From positions 2,294,001 through 2,358,000 of the forward strand of contig NW_006917098.1 of NCBI RefSeq assembly GCF_000516985.1: a DNA stretch of 64,000 bases. Reading direction: 5' to 3'. Under the pieces are notes generated by a model. The model did not search any database and was not told the DNA's origin. It saw only the letters and a program-made list of their open reading frames with translations. Of the stretch, positions 1 through 11,073 are shown in pieces. Numbering within the stretch: position 1 is the first letter of the stretch; each line of letters begins with the position of its first letter. The stretch is from Pestalotiopsis fici W106-1 (taxonomy: Eukaryota; Ascomycota; Sordariomycetes; Amphisphaeriales; Sporocadaceae). Position numbers and translations under genes: made by a program.

Positions 1-3000
1 CTGACAGGGCAATGATGGGCAGTCTACTATGGTTGTTCTGCTTCTCCCACGCTCGAATGTCGCGACAAGCTTGATAGCCGTCCTTTCGAGGCATGTGAAG
101 GTCGCACTATAAATCTGATTAGCTTCAGAAGTTCTCGCGCGGCGGCGATGTTGAGCACTTACCAATATAAGCTTGTAGAATCCGGGTGGCCGGGAGAAGA
201 CCTTCTCCGTACACTCAACGCCGTCGTTGGCAATTTCTGCCACGATACCAACCTTCTTGAGATACCTGACAAGGACCTTTTGATTGACCGGATTGTCTTC
301 GACGAGCAGCACCTTATAGCCCTTGTTGCCAATCCGCTTCTCAATATCAATGTAACTTTGCCGTGTAGTCTCCACCATCTGTGCAGCACTCGAGCGATTC
401 CGGTCAATGCTGAGATCTCGCAGTTTTGCTGGATCAAAGACAGCGGCAAACCGTGACGGTTTGACTGGCTTGTAGATGAAGGTGGCAAAGTTGCCTTCAA
501 GAAGCTCTGGGTGGCCATTCTCGGAAGCGAGTTTGATGACAGCTTGGCGTTGCAGAGAATCAGAAAGAACAAGGACTGTGGTCTTACCACTTGAGGAAGC
601 CTTGATTCTTTCCATGACTCTGACTATCTCCTCGGCAGAAGGCAGGTTGAGGACAATGTGCGTAAAGGTGACCGACTCTTCCCCTCCTATCAACTTTCGA
701 GCCTCTTCGACAGTAGCTAATGCTGTGATCTGGTGAGGCACATCTTTGGGCAGTGTTATTTCAATATGTTTCGTCGTAGCTTCCCTGCTGAAAGTCTGCG
801 GACAGATGATGAGAATTGAGTACATCGGAGGTCTAAACTGATCAATCTTTGCAGAAAATCTCAACAGGTCTGGCGTCGGTGTGTCACTGATAGAAAGTCC
901 AGCAAGGGGCATCTCGAGCTTCATCTGGGACAGATCTTGACCACTAGCCTTGGCTGCTTCGCTGAAATGCGCCAGACCAGCATTGGCGGACGATGTAGAA
1001 GACGCCGTAGTAATTTGTGACCGCGCCGAGCGGATCGAGGGATCAGAACCGGCTGAAGACGTGAGTTCAGGCGATACAAGACTCGCATCCGAAGAGGGAC
1101 TATCCCTGGATGACAGTTCCGCAATCTTTTGTGACGAGAACGGTTGGGCTGTCAGTGTCGGTGACACATGTTGTTCCGCAGTCTTTTGCTGTACAGGCGC
1201 CGCGGGCGGTGAGAGCGGTACACCGGGATGATCCGATGCTGTGGGAAGGCCGAATTTGGCTGTAAAGGTAAATGTTGAACCCTTGCCTGGCACTGCAGAG
1301 CCGTCCATCTTGCCGCCGTGCAGTTCGACAAGTTGTCGTGAAATCACCAGCCCCAATCCACTTCCACCATGTTGGCGGGTGCTGCTTCCATCGATTTGAC
1401 TGAAAGGCTTGAAGATGAGCTCCGACTCTTCTTTAGTAAAGCCTCGACCAGTGTCAATAATGGAAAACTCCAATATAATGGAGTGCTCATCGCGTTCTTG
1501 ACGCTGTATAACTTTGCAACGACTGAAGACTTCGCCTTGGCTAGTGAACTTGATGGCGTTGCCTATAACGTTGAGAAGCACTTGGCGGATTCGAACCTTG
1601 TCACCCTTCACCCAGGAGGGCACATCTTGTTCCACAACATAGTTGAGCTCCAGTCGTTTGGCAATGGCCATGGTGGAAACCAGCTCGTTGACATCCTCAA
1701 TGAGGGATCGAGTGTGGAACCATTCGAAGTTGAGCTTCATCATGCCCGCATCAACCTTGGAAAGATCAAGAATATCGTTGATAATCATGAGCAGGCTGTT
1801 TGCGCTTGTCTGAATTGTATTCGTGTAGTCCCTCTGCTCCTCATTGAGTATCGTGTCCTGGAGGAAGCTTACCATGCCAGAAATTCCAATCAGAGGCGTC
1901 CGAATCTCATGCGACATATTGCTGAGGAAGCGAGACTTGGACTCCATAGCCTCCTTGAGCTTGGCTTCAAGTAGCTTGTGATCGTTGATATCGGTGGCAG
2001 AACCGAAGTAGGAGCTCTCGCCGGTGCCGAAATTGATATTGTTGATCTCGACGCATCTAATCAGATGCCAGCGGTATTCGCCAGTCTTGGATCGGAGTCG
2101 AAGCTCCGTAGTATATGAGAGCCGTCCTGTGCTATCGGTAGCAACCTTGATGATACCCTTTCGCGCCAGTTCATCGAGATCCGTGGATGACAACGAGGAG
2201 CTCGAGCCACTGCTCGAGTTCTTGCGAGACAGAGATCCCTGCGTCAAATGAGTTCCGAAACTGCCAGCTCTGGTGGGTGTGGCTGTGGCCGATGTCTTTG
2301 CGCCAGGCATGGAAGTTTCGAAGTATTTGGCCGTGTGCTTTTCCGACGGCAACCTACACTTGGCCAGATCCTCAGGGTGAACAAAGTCAATGAAACCAAC
2401 CCCCAGGGAATCTTCGAAACTCTGTCCAGTGTAGGAAAGCCATTGTTCATTTGCGAATGTGATACCGTCCTCCTCGGTAGCAGCAAAGATAATCTGAGGA
2501 ATCAGGTTCGCTAGAAGGCGATGCTTTGCTTCGGACGCCTCTATTTCCTCTTGGCGAGCAGCCACCAGTTCGGCAACCTTTTGGTCATGAATATCCATAT
2601 ACGAGCCGATGAACTGCACGATAACTCCTCGCTTATCCTTGGAGGCGATTGCACGGGCTTGATGCCATCGGTAGACACCATCAAAACGCCGCAAGCGTAC
2701 CGTGTATGCGAACTGTTCTCCAGTGCGAAGCGAATGAGTCCACTTGTGAATGTATCCGTCGCGATCTTCTGGGTGAACAGAGCCCCAAGGGTCTACGATA
2801 AGGTCGGCAACCGTTTGGCCTCTATAGGAGAGATATCTGCTGTTGACCCACATGATCTCTCCCGTGCTTGGCAATGCTACAAACACATGAGCTGGCAGGG
2901 AATCCAGCATGAGTCCCTTCAACCTATCAGATGGTGGCAACATGCTGACTTTATCCTCCAGTCCAGGGGTCTGGTTGACATATGTGCCCGAAGGCAATGA

Positions 3001-5931
3001 TTGGAAGGTCGTGGCAAAGTCAGCTCCATATGAGTGCAGTTTGGTATGCCGTTGACTGCTCTGTCCACGCTCACCACTCATGTCTAGCTGTCCACCAGCT
3101 TTTGTACTTGTTCGCGGGGCTGACGAAAGTTGGGGGGTTTTCTCATCAGGAGTATGCATAATACTTGACAAATCCGCAATGCCACCGGCGCCTGGTGTAG
3201 AAGGTCGAATGTTCGCACTGCCACCTGCTGCACCCTGTGAGCGCTCGTTGGATAATGGGGTATCCTTGATGGTTCGTGCGGGTCGGAGTCCAGGTGTACG
3301 CGGCGTGCCATCATGGCCCATGGTGTTGGAATGTACAACCGCTCCGAAATACCCTTCGCCGCCGGCCAATCCTGGGCTGTTACTCGCTGTTCGCCTTTCT
3401 ACGACCAGACCAAAAGAGCTCGGATCCCAGCTGGAGGATGCGCCAGGCGAGTTCGCAGCGCTTCGCGCTGCTCCCGAGGTATCGCTCGGACTCGTTATAC
3501 TTCCACCGATAGAAAACTGAGACGGATGCTCAGACGAAGCATATTTTAACCGAGAGAATAGTACAGGATCGGCAAGAGGGCGTCCATCTGGTCCGAGAGC
3601 TCCAAATCCAGTTGTGGGTGGCCTCTTGCGCTGCAGACCAGCTACCTCAGTCTCCAGATTCGTATAGTGGCGACACAACGAGAACGATGTTGCGAGATGA
3701 GGTGCGAGATGCTCTAGAGAATAGCGTAGGTTTGAAGGATATGGAATCAGCGGGCTCAAGATGGAGAGTATGGCAATGGGGCTTTGGCGTTTGTCCTTGA
3801 GAGAGTCAGCCGAAGCTGGGCGTTCAGAAAATCCAGAGTCTGTCCCGTCCTGCCGCCCACGAGTTGCGGTCTTCTGTGCCAGTGCTGCTGAGCTCAGCTT
3901 GAAGGTTCCAGCCGGCTTCGATAGTAGGATATGTTTCAGTGGAATATGAAGCACAGTCCAAGAATTGTCAACGCCGATAGTCTCGGGTGGCTGGATATCA
4001 GTATAGTCATGTGGACTGGGCCCCGGGTTGAAAGAGTCCTCGTCCACCATTGCGTCAGTGAAGAATGGGTTCTCGGCCGGATCTGCCCGGACAGCAGGTG
4101 ACGGTGCAGGGGACTGTGACCATGGAGATGGGGGTGCCTGCTCGTATTCTTCGTAGCGTGGTGTTGGAGGACGAGGTTCTTCGTCATTCAAGACTGAAAG
4201 GAGATCAGCACGCTTGGAGATTCTGTCGCCTCCGACTGTCTTCTTGCTGTGAATAGGGGGCCGCGAGCCTGTGGCAGCAGTTCCAAGAAACGAAGACAAT
4301 TTGGTGGTCATCTCGGGTCGTGTGGGCTTCTTGGGCTTCTTTTTGGACTTTTCTTCTACCACGGGTTCAAGATAGGGGTAACTGCGGGTTAGAGCTATAA
4401 CTTTGCCGCGCTCAATCACGCCCTTGATACCATTGTGATCAATCAGGGGATCCGCCTCGAGATCTAGTCCCTGCAGAACAGGAAGCACCCGGCCTTTCAC
4501 CTCAGGCCGGGAGACAAGTGGCGCATCCCAAGTCTGAATATGTTCTTGTTGCCCCTCAACCGCATCGTGCTCTTCCAATGCCTGCTTATTCAAAGCAGGG
4601 CGGGGCGTGCCTGGCATGCGTCTCTCGGCACTTGGAAAGTAACTCTTGCTGCGAGGCATTGCAGCTGGTCGCCGAGGGGCCGCATTCGGCGTTTCTGCGG
4701 CCTGAACAGTATGCGACTCCTTTTTATTCTCGTAGGATGTGAAAGAATGTCGGCTTTGCAAATCTGGCCGCAAAACCTTGTCGTCAAGCTGGGAGCCTTC
4801 GACGTTGGACGCCATTTCCGACATTTCATCCATGCTGCCTGGAAACAGACTGCTTCGCCCCATGTATTCCATACTGAATTCATCCTCCTCCATGGCATTG
4901 TAGGTAGCCTTTTGGCCCCAAGGAACGTTTTCGAGATCGGTGGCATCAGCAGGCACTGACAAGGTCACTCGCTCTGCTCTATAATATTGCTTCATAATCT
5001 GGATCACCGTGCTCCACCAGGCATCGAGGCCAGGCTCGGCGCTGAGCATCAATGCTAGCTCGTAAAGATTCGGTGTAGGAAAGTCACGCTCGAGGGGTGG
5101 AATAGCGCCAGCGGGCTGGAAGGTCATGGTCGATGCAGGTGTGGATGGATCCGAACGAAGCTGGTCGTGGAGCACCATACTATCAAAGTGACCACCATGA
5201 TAACTCTGACCGCTGGCAGCCCTATTCAGCGCCGACGGAAAGTAATGAGGTGTCATCATGCGTGGAAATGGATAAGAGGGCGTCCTGGCAGCCAATCCTG
5301 GGGTATAGCCTGGGGTCATGCCCCCTCGTATTGTCTTGTTAGATTCTGTCGAGGCTGTAGGTATGTCGGAGCTGGACACCGACCCGGAGGCTGGGGACAG
5401 GGACAACTCCTCCCGGATGGGAGAGACACGCTTGGGCGATTGAGGAGCCCGAGCAACAAGTTCCCGACGTGCAATATCGCGAGCCAACCGTTCCTTATAC
5501 TGGTTGATTATAGATTGTGAATCAATAACTTCAGGTGACCCTTCGGCGATACTCACGCCCTTGCCTTGCTTCTTCTCGCTCTTTGGCGAGTCCAACACGT
5601 CGGAGCGCATGATCTGTTTGATGCGCGGGCTCTTGCTCACGGGTGAGGAGGCATCATTAGTTTCGGGCGCATTGGAGGATGAGCCGCCGCCGCCGCGGAG
5701 TGAGAGTGGGACATGGCCGGTCTCACGGCCATATTGATGGCCTGACGTCGACGGAGGCCTTGGAAAATGCGGCATGCCTTCTACCAGCACATTGCACCCG
5801 GTGTCCCTGTATTCTTCCGCATAAGTCCTCCGATTGTGGTCGGCTATCGTGTGTGAGGATTCGGTGTCGTCATGTGGCGCCGGCAGCGATCTATGCGGGG
5901 ATTGTGGTGACTTTGAGGATGGTTGTGGCAT
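1..5931 (-). CDS. GAF-PAS-PAS hybrid histidine kinase (C-terminus beyond left edge)
   Basis: Sensor kinase that would autophosphorylate on His and pass phosphate to its own receiver Asp, then to an Hpt protein and response regulators. It starts at ATG 5931. Exon 1 is 5931-163 (1923 codons), an intron follows at 162-107 (GTAAGT...TAG, phase 0), and exon 2 (106-1) leaves the window. In order: a long disordered N-terminus; a GAF-like domain in pieces (about residues 300-340, 490-520, 655-765) separated by disordered inserts; PAS 1 (about 1000-1110); PAS 2 (about 1143-1310) with a Ser-rich insert; HisKA with SHEIRTP, His1341; HATPase with N box near 1454 and GGSGLGL near 1524; a receiver with VEDNPVNQ near 1880; and, after the intron, CDLHMPRKDGY, where Asp1925 is the phosphoacceptor. 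No membrane segment is seen, so it is probably cytosolic. The fungal HK group was not assigned; the layout recalls proteins auto-annotated Fos-1/TcsA. Confidence 0.93.
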   Translation of the reverse strand, partial: MPQPSSKSPQSPHRSLPAPHDDTESSHTIADHNRRTYAEEYRDTGCNVLVEGMPHFPRPPSTSGHQYGRETGHVPLSLRGGGGSSSNAPETNDASSPVSKSPRIKQIMRSDVLDSPKSEKKQGKGVSIAEGSPEVIDSQSIINQYKERLARDIARRELVARAPQSPKRVSPIREELSLSPASGSVSSSDIPTASTESNKTIRGGMTPGYTPGLAARTPSYPFPRMMTPHYFPSALNRAASGQSYHGGHFDSMVLHDQLRSDPSTPASTMTFQPAGAIPPLERDFPTPNLYELALMLSAEPGLDAWWSTVIQIMKQYYRAERVTLSVPADATDLENVPWGQKATYNAMEEDEFSMEYMGRSSLFPGSMDEMSEMASNVEGSQLDDKVLRPDLQSRHSFTSYENKKESHTVQAAETPNAAPRRPAAMPRSKSYFPSAERRMPGTPRPALNKQALEEHDAVEGQQEHIQTWDAPLVSRPEVKGRVLPVLQGLDLEADPLIDHNGIKGVIERGKVIALTRSYPYLEPVVEEKSKKKPKKPTRPEMTTKLSSFLGTAATGSRPPIHSKKTVGGDRISKRADLLSVLNDEEPRPPTPRYEEYEQAPPSPWSQSPAPSPAVRADPAENPFFTDAMVDEDSFNPGPSPHDYTDIQPPETIGVDNSWTVLHIPLKHILLSKPAGTFKLSSAALAQKTATRGRQDGTDSGFSERPASADSLKDKRQSPIAILSILSPLIPYPSNLRYSLEHLAPHLATSFSLCRHYTNLETEVAGLQRKRPPTTGFGALGPDGRPLADPVLFSRLKYASSEHPSQFSIGGSITSPSDTSGAARSAANSPGASSSWDPSSFGLVVERRTASNSPGLAGGEGYFGAVVHSNTMGHDGTPRTPGLRPARTIKDTPLSNERSQGAAGGSANIRPSTPGAGGIADLSSIMHTPDEKTPQLSSAPRTSTKAGGQLDMSGERGQSSQRHTKLHSYGADFATTFQSLPSGTYVNQTPGLEDKVSMLPPSDRLKGLMLDSLPAHVFVALPSTGEIMWVNSRYLSYRGQTVADLIVDPWGSVHPEDRDGYIHKWTHSLRTGEQFAYTVRLRRFDGVYRWHQARAIASKDKRGVIVQFIGSYMDIHDQKVAELVAARQEEIEASEAKHRLLANLIPQIIFAATEEDGITFANEQWLSYTGQSFEDSLGVGFIDFVHPEDLAKCRLPSEKHTAKYFETSMPGAKTSATATPTRAGSFGTHLTQGSLSRKNSSSGSSSSLSSTDLDELARKGIIKVATDSTGRLSYTTELRLRSKTGEYRWHLIRCVEINNINFGTGESSYFGSATDINDHKLLEAKLKEAMESKSRFLSNMSHEIRTPLIGISGMVSFLQDTILNEEQRDYTNTIQTSANSLLMIINDILDLSKVDAGMMKLNFEWFHTRSLIEDVNELVSTMAIAKRLELNYVVEQDVPSWVKGDKVRIRQVLLNVIGNAIKFTSQGEVFSRCKVIQRQERDEHSIILEFSIIDTGRGFTKEESELIFKPFSQIDGSSTRQHGGSGLGLVISRQLVELHGGKMDGSAVPGKGSTFTFTAKFGLPTASDHPGVPLSPPAAPVQQKTAEQHVSPTLTAQPFSSQKIAELSSRDSPSSDASLVSPELTSSAGSDPSIRSARSQITTASSTSSANAGLAHFSEAAKASGQDLSQMKLEMPLAGLSISDTPTPDLLRFSAKIDQFRPPMYSILIICPQTFSREATTKHIEITLPKDVPHQITALATVEEARKLIGGEESVTFTHIVLNLPSAEEIVRVMERIKASSSGKTTVLVLSDSLQRQAVIKLASENGHPELLEGNFATFIYKPVKPSRFAAVFDPAKLRDLSIDRNRSSAAQMVETTRQSYIDIEKRIGNKGYKVLLVEDNPVNQKVLVRYLKKVGIVAEIANDGVECTEKVFSRPPGFYKLILVSAQHRRRARTSEANQIYSATFTCLERTAIKLVATFERGRSRTTIVDCPSLPCQ
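107..162 (-). other. Intron in the receiver domain of the histidine kinase
   Basis: On the minus strand the reading frame meets GTAAGT at 162-157 and resumes after TATAG at 107. Without this removal, the conserved receiver strand ending in Asp-Leu-His-Met-Pro cannot be formed. The junction is phase 0, and the intron is 56 nt. Confidence 0.9.
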
Positions 5932-5934
5932 TCC

Positions 5935-5946
5935 TTACGAATGCAT
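5935..5946 (-). promoter_or_regulatory. Minimal upstream ORF of the histidine kinase
   Basis: On the minus strand ATG CAT TCG TAA ends three bases before the chosen start ATG of the kinase and lies in the same frame, so it cannot extend the protein. If it is in the mature 5' leader, ribosomes would meet this 3-codon ORF immediately before the true start. Confidence 0.5.
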
Positions 5947-6740
5947 TCCCCCGTCGTCTAGATGAAGAAAAGCAGAGGGTGAATACGTCAGTGCTGAGAG
6001 TGAAGTGTATGTCGTGTGTGCGAAAGGAGACGTGTATGTGAGTGTGTGAGTGTGTGTCTGGCCAGGGCAGGCAGGTACGGTAAGTAGGTTGGTGTTCCCG
6101 ACGGTTTTTTGGCCTCCTCCTACTACTACTATTCGGATGCAGTTCTCCTACACACAATGGTGCATTGCCTGGACTACACACAAGTTCTTTGCTGATCGTG
6201 ATCGATGTACTTTTCCGTTGGATGGCAGGGGTGGGCCTTGGCCAGGGCTTGGGCAGAGAGCACTGGCGGCTTCGGGTGTTTATTTTGTTGTTTATTATGG
6301 GTGACCGAGGGTAGCGTCCAGTGTGTAGGTAATGTAGGTACAGTATCGTCTCTTCTGCCCAGTCCAAATCGATGGAACGGATGGGCTGAATGGAGTTAAG
6401 GTGGAAAAGTTGATGTTGCGGGCGGGTATCTGGGCGATCCTAGGGGCAGACACTGCGGCTTGTCTATTATGACGTAACGGTGCCTGGTCGCTTGACAGCG
6501 CCCCCCCCTCTCAAAATATCCTCTGGGGCTTGTTCTAACGGGAGCTTCTTTTTTTCTCTCTTTCCTTCTTTGACGCACCGGCTTTGCCGTGCCACCCAAG
6601 CAGAGAAAAGAAACCCAACGAGCGGCTATGTAATCTGGGGAATGACGATGGGTTGAAAAGAGAAAGAAAGAAAGAAAAACCACACTATTATGCACAATTA
6701 TCTTAGACGCACGCCAATGAATGGGTATGGCAGGCGAGCT

Positions 6741-6776
6741 GTAGGTAGTAGGTAGGTAGTAGGTAGGTTAGGTAGC
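6741..6776. repeat. GTAGGTA-type tetranucleotide repeat
   Basis: An irregular array of GTAGGTA and AGGT units followed by a short GCA run. It is one of many copies of this motif in the gene-free parts of the window. Confidence 0.8.
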
Positions 6777-8033
6777 AGCAGCAGTACCGTAGATCAATCG
6801 ATCCATTAATCAGACCAGACCAGAAACAGGCATTGAAGAGAAAAGACGAGACAGCATTGCAAACAAATGCGGACAGATATCGACCAACAGCTGCAGCGAG
6901 GCAGCGCGCGGCGTGGTTTTTCGAGCCCGCGTGGTCATGGCCCAGAACAGCATCTAGCAAGAAAAATGCTGCCGCCAAAGAGGGTCCCTCGTCTTCAGCA
7001 TCCAAGTTTGGCGGGCATTAGATAGATGATTCTACCTATTCTGTATCCATCTGTGATCCACATTGCAACTCCATTCATTCTTCGAAGCCGGTCCCCTTCC
7101 TTGCCCGTCGTCACCTTGTTCGCTGGCGTCTTTTCTCTTCTTCTTTTACTGCTTTGTACACAGAATACTATCTTCAACTGCTTATATTATAAGCCCTAAC
7201 AACCACCTTATTTTGTTTGCTTAATACTTTCGCGACCTCGCATGGGAACCTCGCCAAACTATTGCCCTACACGTACAACAAACATTTGTCGCATGCCCAC
7301 GAGGTGCGATGCAGGGCCGATACCTTTGTTGCCTTCTGTTTTCCCTCCTTTCTCTCACATACCCTCTCCCTCTCTCACACTCTCTCTCACACACACTCAC
7401 TCATTAAATATCGTCATCTGGCGCCAGTGCTCCGGCCACAACGTGCGTGTTTACATTCGCTTCTTCTCCTTCTGCTTGATTCTGCTACTGCCATTGTGGT
7501 TACTGCTGCCTACTTCGACTTCCAAGTTTTGCTTCCCATTCTTCAGCTGCTTTGACTTGAACAGCCAGGCCCGCCAACTAAAAGGGAACTAAAGTTCCTA
7601 ACCAACCCAATCCTTGAGCGGGATTAGCGAGCCACCTTAATCCTGGCCTCGCCTGGCGCTTGAAAAATCCACTTGCCATGCTTCTTCTCCCCGCTGCCTT
7701 GGCCATTGGAGGTTAGCTGGAGACTTCGCTGGCATCTGGGTGGGCTAAGTGAGCGGCTTTCGTAATGTGGAAGCAAGAAACCGCTATTGCGTTTTGGTTT
7801 TCTCTTTATTATTGTTAATCTTATTGCCTGGGCCTTTTCTTACCCTGTCCATATCATGCCATTGCAACTTTGCCATGTTTGTGAGGCGAGCGACAATTCA
7901 ATTGCCATGGCAAGCAGGCAAGCAAGCATGGTTAGGCTGTGTACCTACATTACGCTTGGTTTCCGATTTGCCAATAATTGATATAATCATCGTAGGTACC
8001 AACCGCCGGAGCCGCATTGTATGATGGCAATAT

Positions 8034-8049
8034 GATCGAGATCTCGATC
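8034..8049. repeat. 16-nt perfect palindrome
   Basis: GATCGAGATCTCGATC equals its own reverse complement. It lies in the gene-free stretch, about 2.1 kb upstream of the histidine kinase. No function is known. Confidence 0.8.
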
Positions 8050-10479
8050 CGTTACTGGTCACCATGATCTTTTTTTGTTCGCCTTCACCACCAGACACTG
8101 TCACGAAATTTTCTATTCTTATCATTCTGTCTACTCACTTACTCGTGGTGGCGGTCTTTTTGAACAATATTTCACTAGTATTTGTTAAGCAGTGTATCGG
8201 CGCGTTCGGCATCTTTTTTCAAGCACAACTACGTCACCCGTCTCACCGTTGCCCTACAATTGGGTTGAGCCACACAGAGACATGGCGTCTGCAGCTGGCT
8301 GAGAGGGAGCCCATGTTTTTTCCATGGCAAAAGATTGATGCTCTTGTGTTTTATCTGTCATCTACCTACCTACGAGCTACATATATATGCATTCGGGTCT
8401 GCAACGCAGCAGCTGCAGACGACAGACACTTGACTCGTACGGGACGGCACAGGTACCTACCAACCTACATACCTCATGTAGGTCTGCAGTGGCACCTTTC
8501 AGATCTGCAGTGTCGTTCGGCAAAAGAGTGCCAGAGACTGCAAGACGGACATTTTAAGACTCCCGCGTGCATTCACCCGCATCCAAGTCTAGATGCCAAA
8601 CTGTTCCTGATCAAGACAGCGCCTCGTCAGGTGGATCTGCAACTATACCGTCGAAGCATCAATAGTACTCTGTAGACAGCCAAAAAACCCACCAAGTACC
8701 TAACAAATATACCTTGCTTAGTGAAGAGCCACGTTGTACCTTACCTTGTAGCATGCCAGACAGCAGCAGCAGTACTTGGTGGGACCGCCACCTCTCACGG
8801 CCTCCTGTTGGACGCTTAGGGGGTAACCCTTCAGCTGCGCTAGAATGCGTCTAGCCGGAACTTTTCCACCATTGTGACACAAACCACGAGTCTCTTGTTT
8901 GGCGCGGCGGGCGCGCCTGTTCGGTCCATTGCCGTCAGCTCTCGCTCGCGCTCAGGGCAATGAAGCAGCTCGTAACCTGGGGTTCCGACTATGTCTTCAG
9001 CTATAGCGTCCGCATAAGCAGCTGAAAACAGAATCTCCTCGGCCATTTGTTTTATTTCTCTATTTCTATTTGTTCACCTAGTCCCTCGCTGAATTTAGCC
9101 TCGAAAGCGGCCACGGAGTCTTTGTTCCTACTGAAAGTGAAATCACTTCGACAAAGCTCCAGTATTTGCCAGTGGGTAGTGGTAGTGGACATGACTCTGA
9201 CAGACCTCTCTGGTGCTCGGCACATGACTGGATATATTCCAAATCAAGGAGCGATCGACTGAGCCCACAAATATTGATTATTTTGCGGACCTGGAATACA
9301 CGAAATACGTACACAACACGAAGTGAGTGCAACGGCAGTATGGACATACTCTACTCATAATCCTTCTCGAAACACTTGGATAGATTCTTTGTACGGGGCT
9401 CAACCGAACCATCTGTCATTAATGGTGAAAACGTCGAATAATGCCCTCGTAAGCGGCCAGACCGCCGCCGCTGTTTCACCAGTTGCAATTCTGCTCGAGT
9501 GGCGTTTGCTCCCCGTCCCACTCCATTCGACTTGGTTTTCTCTCGACAATCCGAGACCTTTGACATCAATATTCACTTGCAAAAGAGTAAAGCGACGTAT
9601 ATAGCACCACGGTAGTAGCTTGCGACAGTCGACTGGGGACGCCTACATATCTAGTTATCGCGCAACCACACATCGGTCCAGGATGAGCAAGCGCGTAGTA
9701 TACTACGATGTACTCATTATATTCGATCAACAAGTGATCAATCTTGGACGACGTAATCGTCGAGTCAATCCAACCGAAGTAACCGATAGCCCATAGCAAC
9801 GGCCTTGCCATTGTGAAGGGAAGTTGCTTGAATTGACCCCCTTAACTCGATGAGGCTGACTGATCTGCCACCTTTTGAATTATTTTCTGCCCAAGAGTGC
9901 ATGGCTCTTCCTTGACAATCGTTCGACGTTCCCGCTAAATAGATCCACCAACTGACCCATCCAAGTATAAACTAGAACCCGAGTGCCAAATCGCTAGAAA
10001 TCCACATCACGAGGACGCCATTCCCACCTTCTTTGCACATCAGTTGGGTAGATCTCACGAGCAAGCCTCCAGTCTTCTCTTGCGAAGAGATCAGGAACCC
10101 AATCGGTTCGCCCGTTCAGCACTGGCCGTCGTGAAAACCAATCCTACCCAACCTACTACGCGTTGTACTCAAGTGACACTGCCAACCTCGTCCAAGTTCA
10201 CACCATCATCAGGCTTGCTGCAAGAGCCGAGAGATGAAATTCGGAAGTCGGCTCGGAATCTGTTTACCACGTGGCTTCGCTTCTATCCTCGTGAGTAGTC
10301 TCAAAAGTCTGAGGAATTAGAGTCTGTCTACTTTGCAGGGTTTGTTGAAACTGCCTTTTGCTGGGACAGCATTGTGCTCGACTACTAGATACCCTGGGTG
10401 GGACTCTTTAATCCAAGTCTAATGGGCGATTAGGGCTGAGACGGACAGCTTCTATACCGCTCTTGCAGCAACACCTTTT

Positions 10480-10760
10480 CTTTCCTGCTTAAAGGAAAAA
10501 TTGGAAAGAAAACGTTGTCTTCTTTTAGCAATAAAAATTTAGCTAGAACTCTTATGGCGTTTATATTTCTTCGTGGTTAAGAATATTACGCAATAAGAAA
10601 CTGGCTTTATATCAAAGGAATAACATTCGCTTATCCCTCAATATTTAGTAGGAGCTGCACGAGCACACACACCTTTGAGTGACGAGTACGGAATTCATAT
10701 TGGCCAAATTATTTTGAATTCACTTCGTTTTTTTTTNTTTTTTTTTTTTTTTTCTTTTTG
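10480..10760. other. AT-rich block, possible decayed mobile element
   Basis: A sharply AT-rich segment between GC-balanced flanks. It has no ORF, no clear terminal repeats and no target-site duplication that I can see. The base bias would fit an old RIP-mutated repeat, but nothing identifies a family. Confidence 0.3.
10728..10753. repeat. Poly-T run with one ambiguous base
   Basis: About 26 T residues with an N at 10737, followed by a C and more T. The ambiguous call is typical of homopolymer sequencing uncertainty. Confidence 0.9.
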
Positions 10761-11063
10761 CGAATTACCTTTCCACTGATTCAATGTCCTGCACGGCAGC
10801 ATAGTACGTACTGCGTCTGGTGCTAACTTATCACCACGGCCGGGCTGACTATCGGAGATCCGTCTCCGTCATCTGCAGCTGAGCCTCGAGCGGCGCTCCA
10901 CCTCCGTGTGAGTATTATCAGCACGACAACTACCGTGCATATATACGATGCTGAATATGATAACCGTATCAAAAAGCAGAAAACGGGTTGACCATATGTT
11001 CCTTGGACCTGAATTGTTCTGTTCACTCTTGAAAGTGAAATTACATTGCCTTTGGATCAATCT

Positions 11064-11073
11064 AAATATATAT
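11064..11073 (+). promoter_or_regulatory. TATA-like element before the DUF1445 gene
   Basis: AAATATATAT lies about 80 bases before the start codon at 11152, a plausible distance for a fungal core promoter. This rests on position and sequence only. Confidence 0.35.

Noticed and set aside
8064..8675. 203-residue plus-strand ORF
   Set aside because: Composition is irregular with TACCTAC repeats inside the frame, and there is no family resemblance or sensible start context.
10110..10160. Short resemblance to the lacZ-alpha / M13 primer region (ACTGGCCGTCGT, then GAAAACC and TACCCAAC)
   Set aside because: Only 12-13 contiguous bases match and the rest needs several gaps. Vector contamination would give long exact identity. 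It is probably chance; a vector screen would settle it.
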